From Alkalihalobacillus bogoriensis ATCC BAA-922 (GTDB lineage: Bacteria > Bacillota > Bacilli > Bacillales > Bacillaceae_F), in the NCBI RefSeq assembly GCF_000621445.1, contig NZ_JHYI01000023.1:1-64000 (forward strand): DNA of 64,000 nucleotides, given 5' to 3'. Below are positions 44,462-53,618 of the stretch, in pieces. The translations under genes and the position numbers were made by a program. How positions within the stretch are numbered: the first letter of the stretch is position 1; every line of letters begins with the position of its first letter. The notes beneath the pieces were generated by a model, which ran no database searches, was not told the DNA's origin, and saw only the letters and a program-made list of their open reading frames with translations.

Positions 44462-45412
44462 ATGGGTAATGTAGTAAACATGATTAAAAGAAGAGGATTG
44501 CAGTTGATTATCATGGTGTTTCTATTATCATTCGTTAGTTTTCTACTAATGAAGATAACACCAGGGGACCCGATACGAGAACTATTAAAGGTAGACGATA
44601 TTGCTGCTACAACGATAGATGAAGAAAGACTAAGGCAAGAATATGGATTTGACCGACCGATCCTCATTCAATATGGAGATTGGATATGGGGAGTTATGAA
44701 TCTTGATTTAGGTGAATCTATTATTTCGAAACGACCAGTATTAGATGTGATAATGAGTCGGCTTCCAGCTACATTAGCATTAGCATGTGGAGGACTTCTA
44801 GTTTTATTCTTGATTTCGCTTCCTCTTGGTGTCATTGGAGCGCTCTATAAAGACCGTTGGCCGGATTATATTAGTCGGGTCATTGCTTTATTTGGAGCTT
44901 CGATGCCAAGTTTTTGGTTAGGCTTAATCCTTATTTATATTTTTTCATTACAGTTAAATCTACTTCCAGTGATGGGAAAAGGCACACTTGCTCATTTTAT
45001 ATTACCTTCCGTAACACTCGGTATGGCGATGGCACCGATGTATATTCGATTATTAAGAGAAAGGTTAATTTCAATTTTTCAAAGCTCTTATATCGAAGCT
45101 GCTATGGCAAGGGGCGTAAGCAAAACGAGAATTTTAATCTTTCATGCGGTAAGAGGAAGTATCATTCCGGTTGTCACTTTATTTGGTTTAAGTATGGGGA
45201 GTTTATTAGGTGGCATTACTGTCATCGAAATCCTATTTTCTTGGCCAGGGATGGGAGAATTAATTGTGAATGCAGTCAGTCAACGAGATTATCCTGTAAT
45301 CCAAGGTTATATACTCATAGTTGGGGTGCTTGTTGTTGTCATCAATTTAATCGTGGATATTCTTTACTGGTTTATTGATCCACAGATCAAACATGGAAAG
45401 GAAGCCGCTTAA
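44462..45412 (+). CDS. ABC transporter permease 1 (OppB/NikB type)
   Basis: The 316-aa protein has six membrane helices. The conserved N-terminus ends in MKITPGDPIRELL. A large first periplasmic loop (DDIAATTIDEERLRQEYGFD) and the EAA cytoplasmic loop EAAMARGVSKTRILIFHAVR mark the larger permease of Opp/Nik systems. GAAGGTG is before ATG 44462. The stop codon abuts the next permease. Confidence 0.92.
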   Translation: MGNVVNMIKRRGLQLIIMVFLLSFVSFLLMKITPGDPIRELLKVDDIAATTIDEERLRQEYGFDRPILIQYGDWIWGVMNLDLGESIISKRPVLDVIMSRLPATLALACGGLLVLFLISLPLGVIGALYKDRWPDYISRVIALFGASMPSFWLGLILIYIFSLQLNLLPVMGKGTLAHFILPSVTLGMAMAPMYIRLLRERLISIFQSSYIEAAMARGVSKTRILIFHAVRGSIIPVVTLFGLSMGSLLGGITVIEILFSWPGMGELIVNAVSQRDYPVIQGYILIVGVLVVVINLIVDILYWFIDPQIKHGKEAA

Positions 45413-46264
45413 ATGGAAGTAGCGTTTAAAAAAAATAGTAAGCGACGTCTTTCCAATCCAAGTATGATTGGAGGGCTAATATTAGCGAGTTTGATAGTAA
45501 GTCTTATTTTTCTTGGCGAGTGGATGTCTCCCCATCATCCATATGATATTAATATGGAAAATCGACTTGAACCAAGTTCGGATGAACATTGGTTTGGTAC
45601 AGATCAATTAGGTCGGGATGTCTTTTCTCGAATCGCAGCAGGAGCAAAAATCACGATAGGTTTAGGAGTAACCGCGATCTTGTTATCTTTAGTTATTGGT
45701 GTACCGATAGGGTTGATTTCAGGGTATGTCGGGGGAAGAATCGATGCGATTTTCATGCGAATGGTGGATGGTATATTGGCTTTTCCCGATTTTATCTTAG
45801 CAATTGCAATCGCGGGAATATTAGGACCAAGCTTAACGAATATCATTATTGCGATTGTTCTTGTCCGGTGGATTATGTATGCTAGAGTCGTGCGAGGTTT
45901 ACTTTTATCTGAAAAAGAAAAAGAGTATATTTATGTATCAAAACTATCAAATTCAAGCTCTTTTAAAACGATTCGAATGCATCTTCTTCCCCAAGTCTTA
46001 CCAGAAATTATCGCAATGGCAGCCATTGATGTTGGAAAAGTAATCTTACTTATTTCTGCATTATCTTACATAGGGTTAGGCGCACAACCTCCTATTGCTG
46101 AATGGGGAGCAATGTTAAATGACGGTCGAGGCTATTTTCAAGTTGTGCCTTCGCTAATGATATATCCAGGTTTAGCCATTATGGTGACTGTGCTATGTTT
46201 TTATTTATTAGGAGATGGAATTAAGCACAAGCTTGACATCCAACGAGGGAGGAATGAATGGTGA
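45413..46264 (+). CDS. ABC transporter permease 2 (OppC/NikC type)
   Basis: The 283-aa protein has six helices. HWFGTDQLGRDVFSRIAAGA is the OppC/NikC signature. The EAA loop is SKLSNSSSFKTIRMHLLPQV, followed by LSYIGLGAQPPIAEWGAML. It pairs with permease 1. It directly follows the permease 1 stop and overlaps the ATPase 1 start by 7 bp. Confidence 0.92.
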   Translation: MEVAFKKNSKRRLSNPSMIGGLILASLIVSLIFLGEWMSPHHPYDINMENRLEPSSDEHWFGTDQLGRDVFSRIAAGAKITIGLGVTAILLSLVIGVPIGLISGYVGGRIDAIFMRMVDGILAFPDFILAIAIAGILGPSLTNIIIAIVLVRWIMYARVVRGLLLSEKEKEYIYVSKLSNSSSFKTIRMHLLPQVLPEIIAMAAIDVGKVILLISALSYIGLGAQPPIAEWGAMLNDGRGYFQVVPSLMIYPGLAIMVTVLCFYLLGDGIKHKLDIQRGRNEW

Positions 46265-47049
46265 ATCCGGTACTATCAATAAAACAACTAAGTATTGATT
46301 CGATATTACAAGGGGTAAACCTTTCAATTGAAAGTGGAGAAATCATAGGACTAATTGGGGAAAGCGGCAGCGGAAAAAGCATGACAGCAAAAGCGATTTT
46401 GCGCTTTCTTCCAAATGGGTTGACCGTAAGTGGAAACATCTTTGTAGATGGAGTAGACATATTTTCTGTTCAAAAAAAAGATCATCATAAAAAACTAGGA
46501 AGAGACATTTGTATGGTGTTTCAAGATTACCGTGGTAGCTTCACCCCGTTTATTAAAGTTGGAAATCAAATGGTTGAAACGCTTTGTGCCCATCAATTTT
46601 CAAAGGTTGAAGCTAAAACGGTTACGCTGAATGTATTAACCCAAATGGGGTTAAATGCACAACAAATTTATCGAAGCTATCCATTTCAATTAAGTGGTGG
46701 GCAAGTTCAACGAGCCGCGATTGCGATAATGCTCGCATTAAAACCAAAGCTATTAATTTGTGATGAAGTAACAACGGCTCTAGATGTAATGAGCGGGGAA
46801 AAGGTGTTACAGGCCATTCATGAAGTGAAAAATGAAACAGGGTGTGGTGTTTTATTTATTACTCATGACCTTGTTCAAGCATTTAAACATACATCTCGTC
46901 TTTATGTAATGAAAGAAGGTACCATTATCGAAGAAGGAAAAACGGAAAAAATTCGATATCAACCATCTCACTCTTATACAAAGCAGCTGTGCTCTTCATT
47001 ATTGTTATTGCCTCCTGCTCCAACGAACAGAAAAAGGGGATTATTATGA
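46258..47049 (+). CDS. ABC transporter ATPase 1 (OppD/NikD type)
   Basis: The 263-aa ATPase has Walker A GLIGESGSGKSMTAKAIL, Q loop MVFQDYRGSFTP, signature LSGGQVQRAAIAIMLALK, Walker B LLICDEVTTALD and the switch His ITHDLVQAF. It is shorter than OppD (~330 aa) and lacks the C-terminal oligopeptide tail with its Fe-S-like Cys. GAGGGAGG lies before ATG 46258. It is the first of two different ATPases, as in Opp and Nik systems. Confidence 0.92.
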   Translation: MVNPVLSIKQLSIDSILQGVNLSIESGEIIGLIGESGSGKSMTAKAILRFLPNGLTVSGNIFVDGVDIFSVQKKDHHKKLGRDICMVFQDYRGSFTPFIKVGNQMVETLCAHQFSKVEAKTVTLNVLTQMGLNAQQIYRSYPFQLSGGQVQRAAIAIMLALKPKLLICDEVTTALDVMSGEKVLQAIHEVKNETGCGVLFITHDLVQAFKHTSRLYVMKEGTIIEEGKTEKIRYQPSHSYTKQLCSSLLLLPPAPTNRKRGLL

Positions 47050-47825
47050 GTTTGTTATCCTTTGCGCATGTAGCCAAAACATATGATAAAAACCACGAGG
47101 CATTAAAAGACATTTCATTTTCAGTTGAAAAAGGAGAATCTGTTGGTATTGTTGGTGAAAGCGGAAGCGGAAAGAGCTCCATTGCTAAAATTATCGTTGG
47201 GTTAGAGTCGTTTCATAAAGGAGAAGTTTTATATAAAGGGATACCTCTACCTATTGTCAAACGAGAAGAATTAGGACAATTTCGAAAAGAAACGCAATTC
47301 ATTTTTCAAGATACAACAAGTACATTAAATCCTAAACTACAAATTTGGAAAAGTATAACAGAGCCTTTATCGAACTATCCTGAAGTTTTTCCATCCTTTT
47401 TAAATGAAAAGGCGATGTCTCTGGAAGTTACGGCAAAATCTTTGTTAGACATTGTTGGTTTAGATGAAACTTTTGTCCATAGATATCCACATGAGTTAAG
47501 TGGAGGGCAAAAACAAAGAGTTAGCATTGCTCGGGCCCTAAGTGTTGAGCCGTCATTGCTTATTTGTGATGAACCAACGGCAAGTCTTGATATGATGATT
47601 CAAGTTCAAATTTTGCAGTTGCTTAAAACACTTAAGGAGAAAATGCAAATGACGATTTTATTTATTTCACATGATTTACGTGCGGTTTCTTTTTTATGTG
47701 AAAACATTATCGTTCTTAAACAAGGAATGATTGTTGATTCTTTTCAAATCGCTGACTTATATCATAATCATCGTCATCCATATACAAAAGCATTAATGGA
47801 GGCAGCATCTACACCTGAAAAATAG
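47046..47825 (+). CDS. ABC transporter ATPase 2 (OppF/NikE type)
   Basis: The 259-aa ATPase has Walker A GIVGESGSGKSSIAKIIVGL, signature LSGGQKQRVSIARALSVEP, Walker B LLICDEPTASLD and FISHDLRAVSFL. ATG 47046 (AAAAGGGGA upstream, 4-bp ATGA overlap with ATPase 1) is chosen over ATG 46989, which would run through the end of ATPase 1. It forms a heterodimer with ATPase 1. Confidence 0.92.
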   Translation: MSLLSFAHVAKTYDKNHEALKDISFSVEKGESVGIVGESGSGKSSIAKIIVGLESFHKGEVLYKGIPLPIVKREELGQFRKETQFIFQDTTSTLNPKLQIWKSITEPLSNYPEVFPSFLNEKAMSLEVTAKSLLDIVGLDETFVHRYPHELSGGQKQRVSIARALSVEPSLLICDEPTASLDMMIQVQILQLLKTLKEKMQMTILFISHDLRAVSFLCENIIVLKQGMIVDSFQIADLYHNHRHPYTKALMEAASTPEK

Positions 47826-47845
47826 AAAGAAACAAAGGAGTCATT

Positions 47846-49219
47846 ATGAAAGCAATACCTTCTTTAAAGCATCAGGAACAATCATTTACTTATCGTCATT
47901 ATTTATATTTAGCGATTCCATTAATTATTTCTGGCATATCTACTCCATTATTAGGAGCTGTTGATACAGCTGTTATTGGACAAATGGGAGATGCTTCCGC
48001 TATTGGGGGAGTAGCGGTTGGGGCTGTTATTTTTAATACGATGTACTGGTTATTAGGATTTTTGCGAGTGAGCACAAGCGGTTTTACCGCCCAGGCAGAT
48101 GGAGCTAACAACAAAAATGAGACGATGTTAGCTTTGCTACGTCCTGCTATTATTGCCATTGTCGTAGGGTTGTTATTTATTGTTTTACAAAAGCCCATTT
48201 TACAAATCGCGCTAGCTGTCATCGGAGGAAATGAATCCGTATCCGGCTTTGCGGCAGATTATTTTTCGATTCGAATATGGGGTGCCCCATTTTTACTGTT
48301 AAGCTATGTTATTATTGGTTGGCTAATCGGATTGGGAAAAGTGCGTTTGTCACTTAGTACCCAAATTATCATGAACATGTTAAATATTGGATTAGACTTT
48401 CTTTTTGTTTTACAGTTTGAAATGGGTGTTGTCGGTGTTGCTTATGCAACGGTTATTTCAGAGGTATTAGCGGTTGGATTAGGGATATTACTTATTTTAT
48501 ATTCTAAAGGTCTAACATTATCTTCAATAACCGGAAAGATGATATTCGACATCGAGTCCGTAAAAAAAATGTTTCGAATGAACCGAGATTTGTTTTTACG
48601 AACCGTATGTTTGTTAACGATGACGGTTTTATTTACTTCAAAAGCAGCTAGTATGGGCGATACAGTGTTGGCTGCAAATGCCATTTTGCTTCAAATTCAT
48701 TATATTATAGCTTATTTCTTTGGTGGCTTTGCGAATGCTTCTAGTATTGTCGTAGGAAGGTCGATTGGTTCAAATAATTATTCGTTATACCGAAAAGCCT
48801 ATATTTTATCAGCACAATCTGGTCTTATGGCGGCTGTTGTATTGTCAACATGCTTATATATATTCGATGATTTTATAATATCCATGTTTACAACAAGTCC
48901 AGAAGTGGTGAGTCTCGTTCATAACTATCTTGTATGGATGTTGATTTTCCCATTTGTTGGATTTTGGGCTTTGCAATTAGAAGGAATTTTTTCGGGAGCA
49001 ACGGAAGCCCGAGCAATTCGGGACGGTATTTTTTTCTCGTTGTTATTGTTTTTAGTTGCTTTGTGGTATTTAGCGCCATATGGAAATGATGGATTATGGA
49101 TAGCATTTTTATTATTTAGTATTGGGCGATCTTTGTTTTTATCTCTATTTATAAAAAAAGTTACACAGGTTCATTTTAACCCTGTAGACAAAACAAATTC
49201 GAAAAAAGAGATTAGCTAA
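47846..49219 (+). CDS. MATE-family efflux transporter (DinF-like)
   Basis: The 457-aa protein has 12 helices with the MATE N-terminal motif IPLIISGISTPLLGAVDTAVIGQMG and STSGFTAQADGA in loop 2-3. It belongs to the DinF-like branch. It is in the Zur-controlled operon directly after the importer (21 bp) and 24 bp before the flavoprotein start. An importer and an exporter together suggest a secreted ligand that returns with metal, as for metallophores; that is inference. AAAGGAG precedes ATG 47846. Confidence 0.88.
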   Translation: MKAIPSLKHQEQSFTYRHYLYLAIPLIISGISTPLLGAVDTAVIGQMGDASAIGGVAVGAVIFNTMYWLLGFLRVSTSGFTAQADGANNKNETMLALLRPAIIAIVVGLLFIVLQKPILQIALAVIGGNESVSGFAADYFSIRIWGAPFLLLSYVIIGWLIGLGKVRLSLSTQIIMNMLNIGLDFLFVLQFEMGVVGVAYATVISEVLAVGLGILLILYSKGLTLSSITGKMIFDIESVKKMFRMNRDLFLRTVCLLTMTVLFTSKAASMGDTVLAANAILLQIHYIIAYFFGGFANASSIVVGRSIGSNNYSLYRKAYILSAQSGLMAAVVLSTCLYIFDDFIISMFTTSPEVVSLVHNYLVWMLIFPFVGFWALQLEGIFSGATEARAIRDGIFFSLLLFLVALWYLAPYGNDGLWIAFLLFSIGRSLFLSLFIKKVTQVHFNPVDKTNSKKEIS

Positions 49220-49242
49220 CATCAATGAAGGAGGAAGTCTCG

Positions 49243-50409
49243 ATGAAAGAATGGACAATTATAGGCGGAGGAATTCAAGGGTGTACGATAGCTAATTATT
49301 TACTTAAATCAAAACGGACAACAGTAGAAAATTTAGCTATTATTGACCCGAATCATTCGCCTTTATCCACATGGAATCGTTGCACGTCACAAATTGAAAT
49401 GCCATTTTTGCGCTCTCCTTCGATCCATCATATCGATATCGACCCATTTTCTCTTGAGAAATTTGCAAAGTCAAAAGAAGGAAAACAATATGCCGACTTT
49501 TATGGTCCATATGACCGTCCATCTTTATCGCTCTTTAATCATCATTGTGAATCCATCTTTGAGGACATACAACTAAGTAGAAGTTGGATTACAGGAACGG
49601 TAAACCAAGTAAAACGAAAAATGTCACAGTGGGATATCACATTGGCAAGTGGGCAACAATTTAAAAGTCAAAAAGTAGTATTAGCGATGGGATTGAGTGA
49701 CCATCCGTACTGGCCTGAATGGGCTCAAAACATAAAGGAGATGGGAGCAAATATCCATCATATTTTTGAACGACATCAAGCAAAACCACTGGATGAACAA
49801 GACGATGTTGTTGTCATTGGCGGTGGCATTAGTGCTGTACATACGGTGATTAAATTAGCAAAAAATCACCGAGGGAAAATAAAACTTATTTCGAGGCATC
49901 CTTTCCGTGTCTTTCCTTTTGATTCGGATCCGGGCTGGTTAGGGCCAAAATATATGAGGAAATTTCAAAAAATTAAATGTTATGAAACGAGAAGGCAAAT
50001 GATTGTAAAAGCTAGACATCGAGGTTCGATGCCAAACGAACTAAAAGTAAAAGTAAACAAACTGCAAAAGAAAAATAAAATTGAGATTCTCTTCGGTGAT
50101 ATTAAAGACGTTACGTTTGTTCAAAACGAACTTAGAGTGGAACTTGAGTCAAAAACGATACAAGCGCAACAAATATTACTAGCGACGGGGTTTCATTCTA
50201 CTGCTCCTGGTATGCCCTGGTTACAATCGACAATTCAAGAGGAACAATTACGGTGTGCGACATGTGGTTATCCGATAGTTTCTGCTGACTCTTTACAATG
50301 GGGTGAACAATTATTCGTAACAGGAGCATTATCAGAACTTGAGGTTGGTCCTGTTGCGAGAAATCTTTCAGGTGCAAGAAGAGCGGCTCTTAAAATTGTT
50401 GGTCATTAA
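49243..50409 (+). CDS. Two-site flavoprotein (FAD/NAD(P)-binding, monooxygenase-like)
   Basis: The 388-aa soluble protein has a first Rossmann motif IIGGGIQGCTIANYL (residues ~5-19), probably FAD. A second is VVIGGGISAVHTVIKLAKN (~188-206), probably NADPH. An ATGF-type motif ATGFHSTAPGMPW at ~315 resembles flavin monooxygenases and the SidA/IucD/PvdA hydroxylases. A CATCGYP pair of cysteines lies at ~338-342. ATG 49243 follows GGAGG; an earlier ATG at 49225 precedes the RBS. As last gene of a Zur-controlled importer/exporter operon it might modify the transported ligand, but its reaction is unknown. Confidence 0.82.
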   Translation: MKEWTIIGGGIQGCTIANYLLKSKRTTVENLAIIDPNHSPLSTWNRCTSQIEMPFLRSPSIHHIDIDPFSLEKFAKSKEGKQYADFYGPYDRPSLSLFNHHCESIFEDIQLSRSWITGTVNQVKRKMSQWDITLASGQQFKSQKVVLAMGLSDHPYWPEWAQNIKEMGANIHHIFERHQAKPLDEQDDVVVIGGGISAVHTVIKLAKNHRGKIKLISRHPFRVFPFDSDPGWLGPKYMRKFQKIKCYETRRQMIVKARHRGSMPNELKVKVNKLQKKNKIEILFGDIKDVTFVQNELRVELESKTIQAQQILLATGFHSTAPGMPWLQSTIQEEQLRCATCGYPIVSADSLQWGEQLFVTGALSELEVGPVARNLSGARRAALKIVGH

Positions 50410-50633
50410 TAAAGATGTTTTTTGATAATAAATATGACTTGATATGTAACCTTAATATTTTTGTTAAACATTGCAATCACCTATTCGTAATAGGTATCTA
50501 GAAATTTACAGAAAAGTATCAAAATAGTGAACATTTAAACTTTAGGGAATCGAAATACTTTTACTTTAAATTTGATTCATATTTTACTATAATACTCACT
50601 GAGAGAAAAATAGTAAAATAGGGGATGAAAAAA

Positions 50634-51065
50634 ATGAAGAAATTTTTAATCATTTTAGGAGCAGGACTTCTGTTAGCTGGCTGTGGAAATACAGAAAGTA
50701 ATACGAATGAACAAGAACAACCAGTTGAGGATGTTGAAGCGACAGAAACAGAAGAAACAGTTGAAACAGGTGAAGCTGATTCTACGTATTTAACTGCAGA
50801 AGAGTTTATTGCTAAAGCAGAGGCAGAAGAATCATACCGTTCTTATGCAGCAAATCTATTATTATGGGTATCTGCTCAAGAAGCGCGTTTCATGGAAACC
50901 ATTGCAACTGACAAAGAAGAATATGGTGCACATAAAGTTGATATCGTTGTTGTACAAGATGGTGTTGTTGCCGTTGGGTTTGATGGCGAAGAAATTACAG
51001 GCACATGGACTTTTGATAGCGTAGATGAGTTAAAAGAAGCGGTTGCCATTTCAGAAGAAGAATAA
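50634..51065 (+). CDS. Small acidic lipoprotein, unknown function
   Basis: The 143-aa protein has a lipoprotein signal with lipobox LAGC (Cys ~16). A Glu/Thr-rich linker of ~40 residues is followed by a small domain with YLTAEEFIAKAEAEESYR and VVQDGVVAVGFDGEEITGTW. No family was recognised. AGGGG is 9 nt before ATG 50634; the in-frame ATG 50625 would overlap the RBS. The 224 bp upstream hold no gene and only a weak TATAAT at 50588. Confidence 0.72.
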   Translation: MKKFLIILGAGLLLAGCGNTESNTNEQEQPVEDVEATETEETVETGEADSTYLTAEEFIAKAEAEESYRSYAANLLLWVSAQEARFMETIATDKEEYGAHKVDIVVVQDGVVAVGFDGEEITGTWTFDSVDELKEAVAISEEE

Positions 51066-51074
51066 TAGGAAATC

Positions 51075-51103
51075 AAAGTGAGGGATTAATCCCCTCACTT
51101 TTT
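51075..51103 (+). terminator. Terminator of the small lipoprotein gene
   Basis: A perfect 10-bp stem AAAGTGAGGG/CCCTCACTTT with a 7-nt loop ends in a T run. Confidence 0.9.
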
Positions 51104-51128
51104 CTACATATAAGAAAGCATAAAAATT

Positions 51129-51270
51129 TAGGTTTAGCAGTGAAGCTTTGAAAGCAATTCTAGAAGAGCGAGGGCTGCACAGATCCTCGTTTCACCCCAA
51201 CAAAACACTTGGGATTCACTATCAAAAGTCGGGTGCTTGAAACGAAAAGACGCTCTTGTGTTTGTCTGAT
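51129..51270 (+). repeat. Interspersed repeat R1, copy D (long, diverged)
   Basis: TAGGTTTAGCAGTGAAGC, core GAAGAGCGAGGGCTGCAC, insert GTTTCACCCCAACAAAACAC and GGATTCACTATCAAAAG, end GAAAAGACGCTCTTG. It is the most diverged copy. Together with two terminators it fills the gene-free stretch 51066-51392. Confidence 0.78.
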
Positions 51271-51353
51271 TAAACATCACATCAATTCATTAAATTTCAC
51301 GTACCATATTATTAGATTTATGTATCAACAATATAATCTATCATCAAAAGAAA

Positions 51354-51384
51354 AAGCATGCCTATTATTAGATAAGACATGCTT
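51354..51384 (-). terminator. Terminator of the beta-propeller gene
   Basis: AAGCATG pairs with CATGCTT, followed on the minus strand by TTTTCTTTT. Confidence 0.72.
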
Positions 51385-51392
51385 CGCAGTAA

Positions 51393-52811
51393 TTAGTTTG
51401 GTTTATTGCCATTTCCATTGTTTTTTAATAATACTTTTAATCCTTGTCCCATATCTGAAGCTAAAACATAGTTTCGATCTACGAATACGCCCCATATGTC
51501 TGAATTTTCAGGTGTATAACGGCCAATTTCTACAGGGTTACTCGGATCAGTTATGTCAACTGAAATAACGCCACCTGAGTAATAGGATAAATATAATGTA
51601 TTTCCATGTACTTTAGGATCATGTACAGTTTTTGCGAATGTTGTCCGACCTTCAGCCGTTGGCGGAATGTCATATGTTAAATCCGTTTTGAATTCACTAA
51701 GTAATTGAGGATTTGTTTTATCACTGATGTCAAAGATGCGAGTATAGCCGTAGGCACTTTCATATCCTACACCAACAGGGTTAGCGATTTCTCGTGTTTC
51801 AATGAGTACGTTACCACCTTTGGCAAGAGCAGCGGAATGGGCGGCTCCTTTTTGATAATCTGCAAACTCAGTTCTTCCTAAATAAACTGGGTTTTCTGGG
51901 TCCTTAATATCAAAGATAACCGTACCTAAATCCCACATCGATACATAAGCATATCGTCCATTATTGTTTGTAATTACACTATGGTTAAAGACAGGTCGTG
52001 TTTTTCCATCAGGAGATGCCCAATGATATCCATTAAAGTCATCTGATACTTCGGGGAGTATTCTTGGGTCAAACTGCCATAAAAATTCTGGATTCGCGGG
52101 GTCACTTACATCAATAATTTGAAAATCTTTATGAACCCCATGAGTATAATAATCTGCATAAGGGTTTGATGCTAGTAAAAGAGCACGGTTACCTTGGGTT
52201 GTTAAGTAAAGTTCATGAGTGCCAGTAATGCGACGGTCTAATTCATAAAAACCTAGTTTTGTCGGTTCGTATGGATTTGTAACATCGTAAAGCAAGACGC
52301 CACCTTTACTATTTGGACGGTTAGCGTTATTTCTTGATGTTTGTTGTACACTAACAACGGCAAGTTCACCTTTGAAATGAGGTGTGTTAACCGTTTTTAC
52401 AATGACTTTTTCTTGCCAAGTATGTGGGATGTCTTGTGCGAATACTGCAATTTCAACTGGGTTAGAAGGGTCTTTTAAATCGAAAATACGAACGCCACCA
52501 TTTCCACCATTTGCGGTATGGGTTCCTAAATAAGCAAAGCCTTTATGGGCGTAAACGTCAGCTGTATTGTTCTGAATTCCATTAACTTCATTCAGTTGTA
52601 CACTAGCAGCTTGGTGTAGAAATTTCAAATTTTTTTTGCTCGTCATACTATACGGCATTGTTGATACGGCATCATGATCAAAAATAGTTTCTCTCTCTTT
52701 TGAAATCCCATCAACTTCTAAAGCATCATGTGCAAGTACCCCAGGTGCGAACAAAGAAAAAGCAAGCGCACTAGCAAGAGTGGAATGTAAAAATACTTTT
52801 TTCTTACTCAT
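51393..52811 (-). CDS. Secreted LVIVD-type beta-propeller protein
   Basis: The 472-aa protein has a Sec signal peptide with a likely cut after APGVLA (residues 1-27), so the protein is exported. It then shows repeated blade strands of the LVIVD class: VRIFDLKDPSNPVEI, VLLYDVTNPYEPTKLGFY, FQIIDVSDPANPEFLW, TVIFDIKDPENPVYLG, TRIFDISDKTNPQLLS, ISVDITDPSNPVEIGRY. Six or seven blades are visible. An Asn/Lys tail ends the protein. It has no catalytic motif; such propellers bind partners or surfaces. ATG 52811 follows AGGAGG. Monocistronic. Confidence 0.85.
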   Translation of the reverse strand: MSKKKVFLHSTLASALAFSLFAPGVLAHDALEVDGISKERETIFDHDAVSTMPYSMTSKKNLKFLHQAASVQLNEVNGIQNNTADVYAHKGFAYLGTHTANGGNGGVRIFDLKDPSNPVEIAVFAQDIPHTWQEKVIVKTVNTPHFKGELAVVSVQQTSRNNANRPNSKGGVLLYDVTNPYEPTKLGFYELDRRITGTHELYLTTQGNRALLLASNPYADYYTHGVHKDFQIIDVSDPANPEFLWQFDPRILPEVSDDFNGYHWASPDGKTRPVFNHSVITNNNGRYAYVSMWDLGTVIFDIKDPENPVYLGRTEFADYQKGAAHSAALAKGGNVLIETREIANPVGVGYESAYGYTRIFDISDKTNPQLLSEFKTDLTYDIPPTAEGRTTFAKTVHDPKVHGNTLYLSYYSGGVISVDITDPSNPVEIGRYTPENSDIWGVFVDRNYVLASDMGQGLKVLLKNNGNGNKPN

Positions 52812-53137
52812 TTTCTTACCTCCTATTTTTCTGAGTTTTTGAACAAAGTTATTCTAACAAGAGATTGAGTAGTTTACTAGAATGAATATTCTTAATAATT
52901 CGACAATAAATCCGAAACAAGCTACAATCGTCCTGATTAAAAGGTCGAACTTTTATGTCATACGCACTGTTTTTACTCTAATTACACAATATTACAATAG
53001 TTTATAGTTAAAAATGTTAGTATAGTACTATCGATAAATGTTTTATAAATTCTTGTATTTTTAAAACTATTAGCCGATTTATAACTTAATCGTTTTATGA
53101 GTTAATAGCAGTATAATAAGGAACAGGGAGTGAGAAA
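52812..53137. other. 326-bp AT-rich divergent promoter region
   Basis: It separates the secreted beta-propeller and VOC genes. A TATAAT lies at 53113-53118 before the VOC gene, and a TAGTATAGTACTA palindrome near 53018. No gene, terminator or R1 repeat was seen. Confidence 0.45.
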
Positions 53138-53485
53138 ATGGAGATAATCGAAAAAATTGATACGATATGTCTTAAAGTAAATGAAATTGAAAAAGCGAAA
53201 AAATGGTATATAGATAAGTTGAATTTTAAAGTGAATTATGATGGAGGTCATTATATTGTCTTTCAAATAGGGGATAGTAGCGTACCGTTAACTCTTGAAC
53301 AAGGAGAGAAAAAAAGTGGCACAACTTACCCGATTTTTTATACGACTCATATAAAGGAAGCGTATGAACATTTAAAAGCTAAGGGAGTATTGGTGGAGGA
53401 TATTCAAACAGACGAAGTAAATACTTTCTTCACGTTTTACGATTTAGACGGTAACCTACTCCAACTTTGTTATTGGCAAGCCTAA
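53138..53485 (+). CDS. VOC-family (glyoxalase-fold) protein
   Basis: The 115-aa protein has one glyoxalase/bleomycin-resistance unit: IDTICLKVNEIEKAKKWYID at the start, HYIVFQIGDSSVPLTLEQG in the middle, and FYDLDGNLLQLCYWQ with the metal-ligand Glu position replaced by Gln (LLQLC). It is therefore unclear that it binds metal. AGGGAGTGAG precedes ATG 53138. Single gene; substrate unknown. Confidence 0.83.
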   Translation: MEIIEKIDTICLKVNEIEKAKKWYIDKLNFKVNYDGGHYIVFQIGDSSVPLTLEQGEKKSGTTYPIFYTTHIKEAYEHLKAKGVLVEDIQTDEVNTFFTFYDLDGNLLQLCYWQA

Positions 53486-53560
53486 ACGATACATATTAGC
53501 ATTAGAATATCGATTTGTTTTGTAATAATAGATGACATATCCGTTAAAATGTCAACTGTC

Positions 53561-53593
53561 AAAAAAGCATCTGAACTGTGCAGATGCTTTTTT
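53561..53593. terminator. Bidirectional terminator between VOC and CotF-like genes
   Basis: A perfect 13-bp stem (53561-53573 with 53581-53593) with A and T ends lies between convergent genes. Confidence 0.93.
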
Positions 53594-53618
53594 ACTTTTG
53601 TATTTTGCTCAAAGTTTG

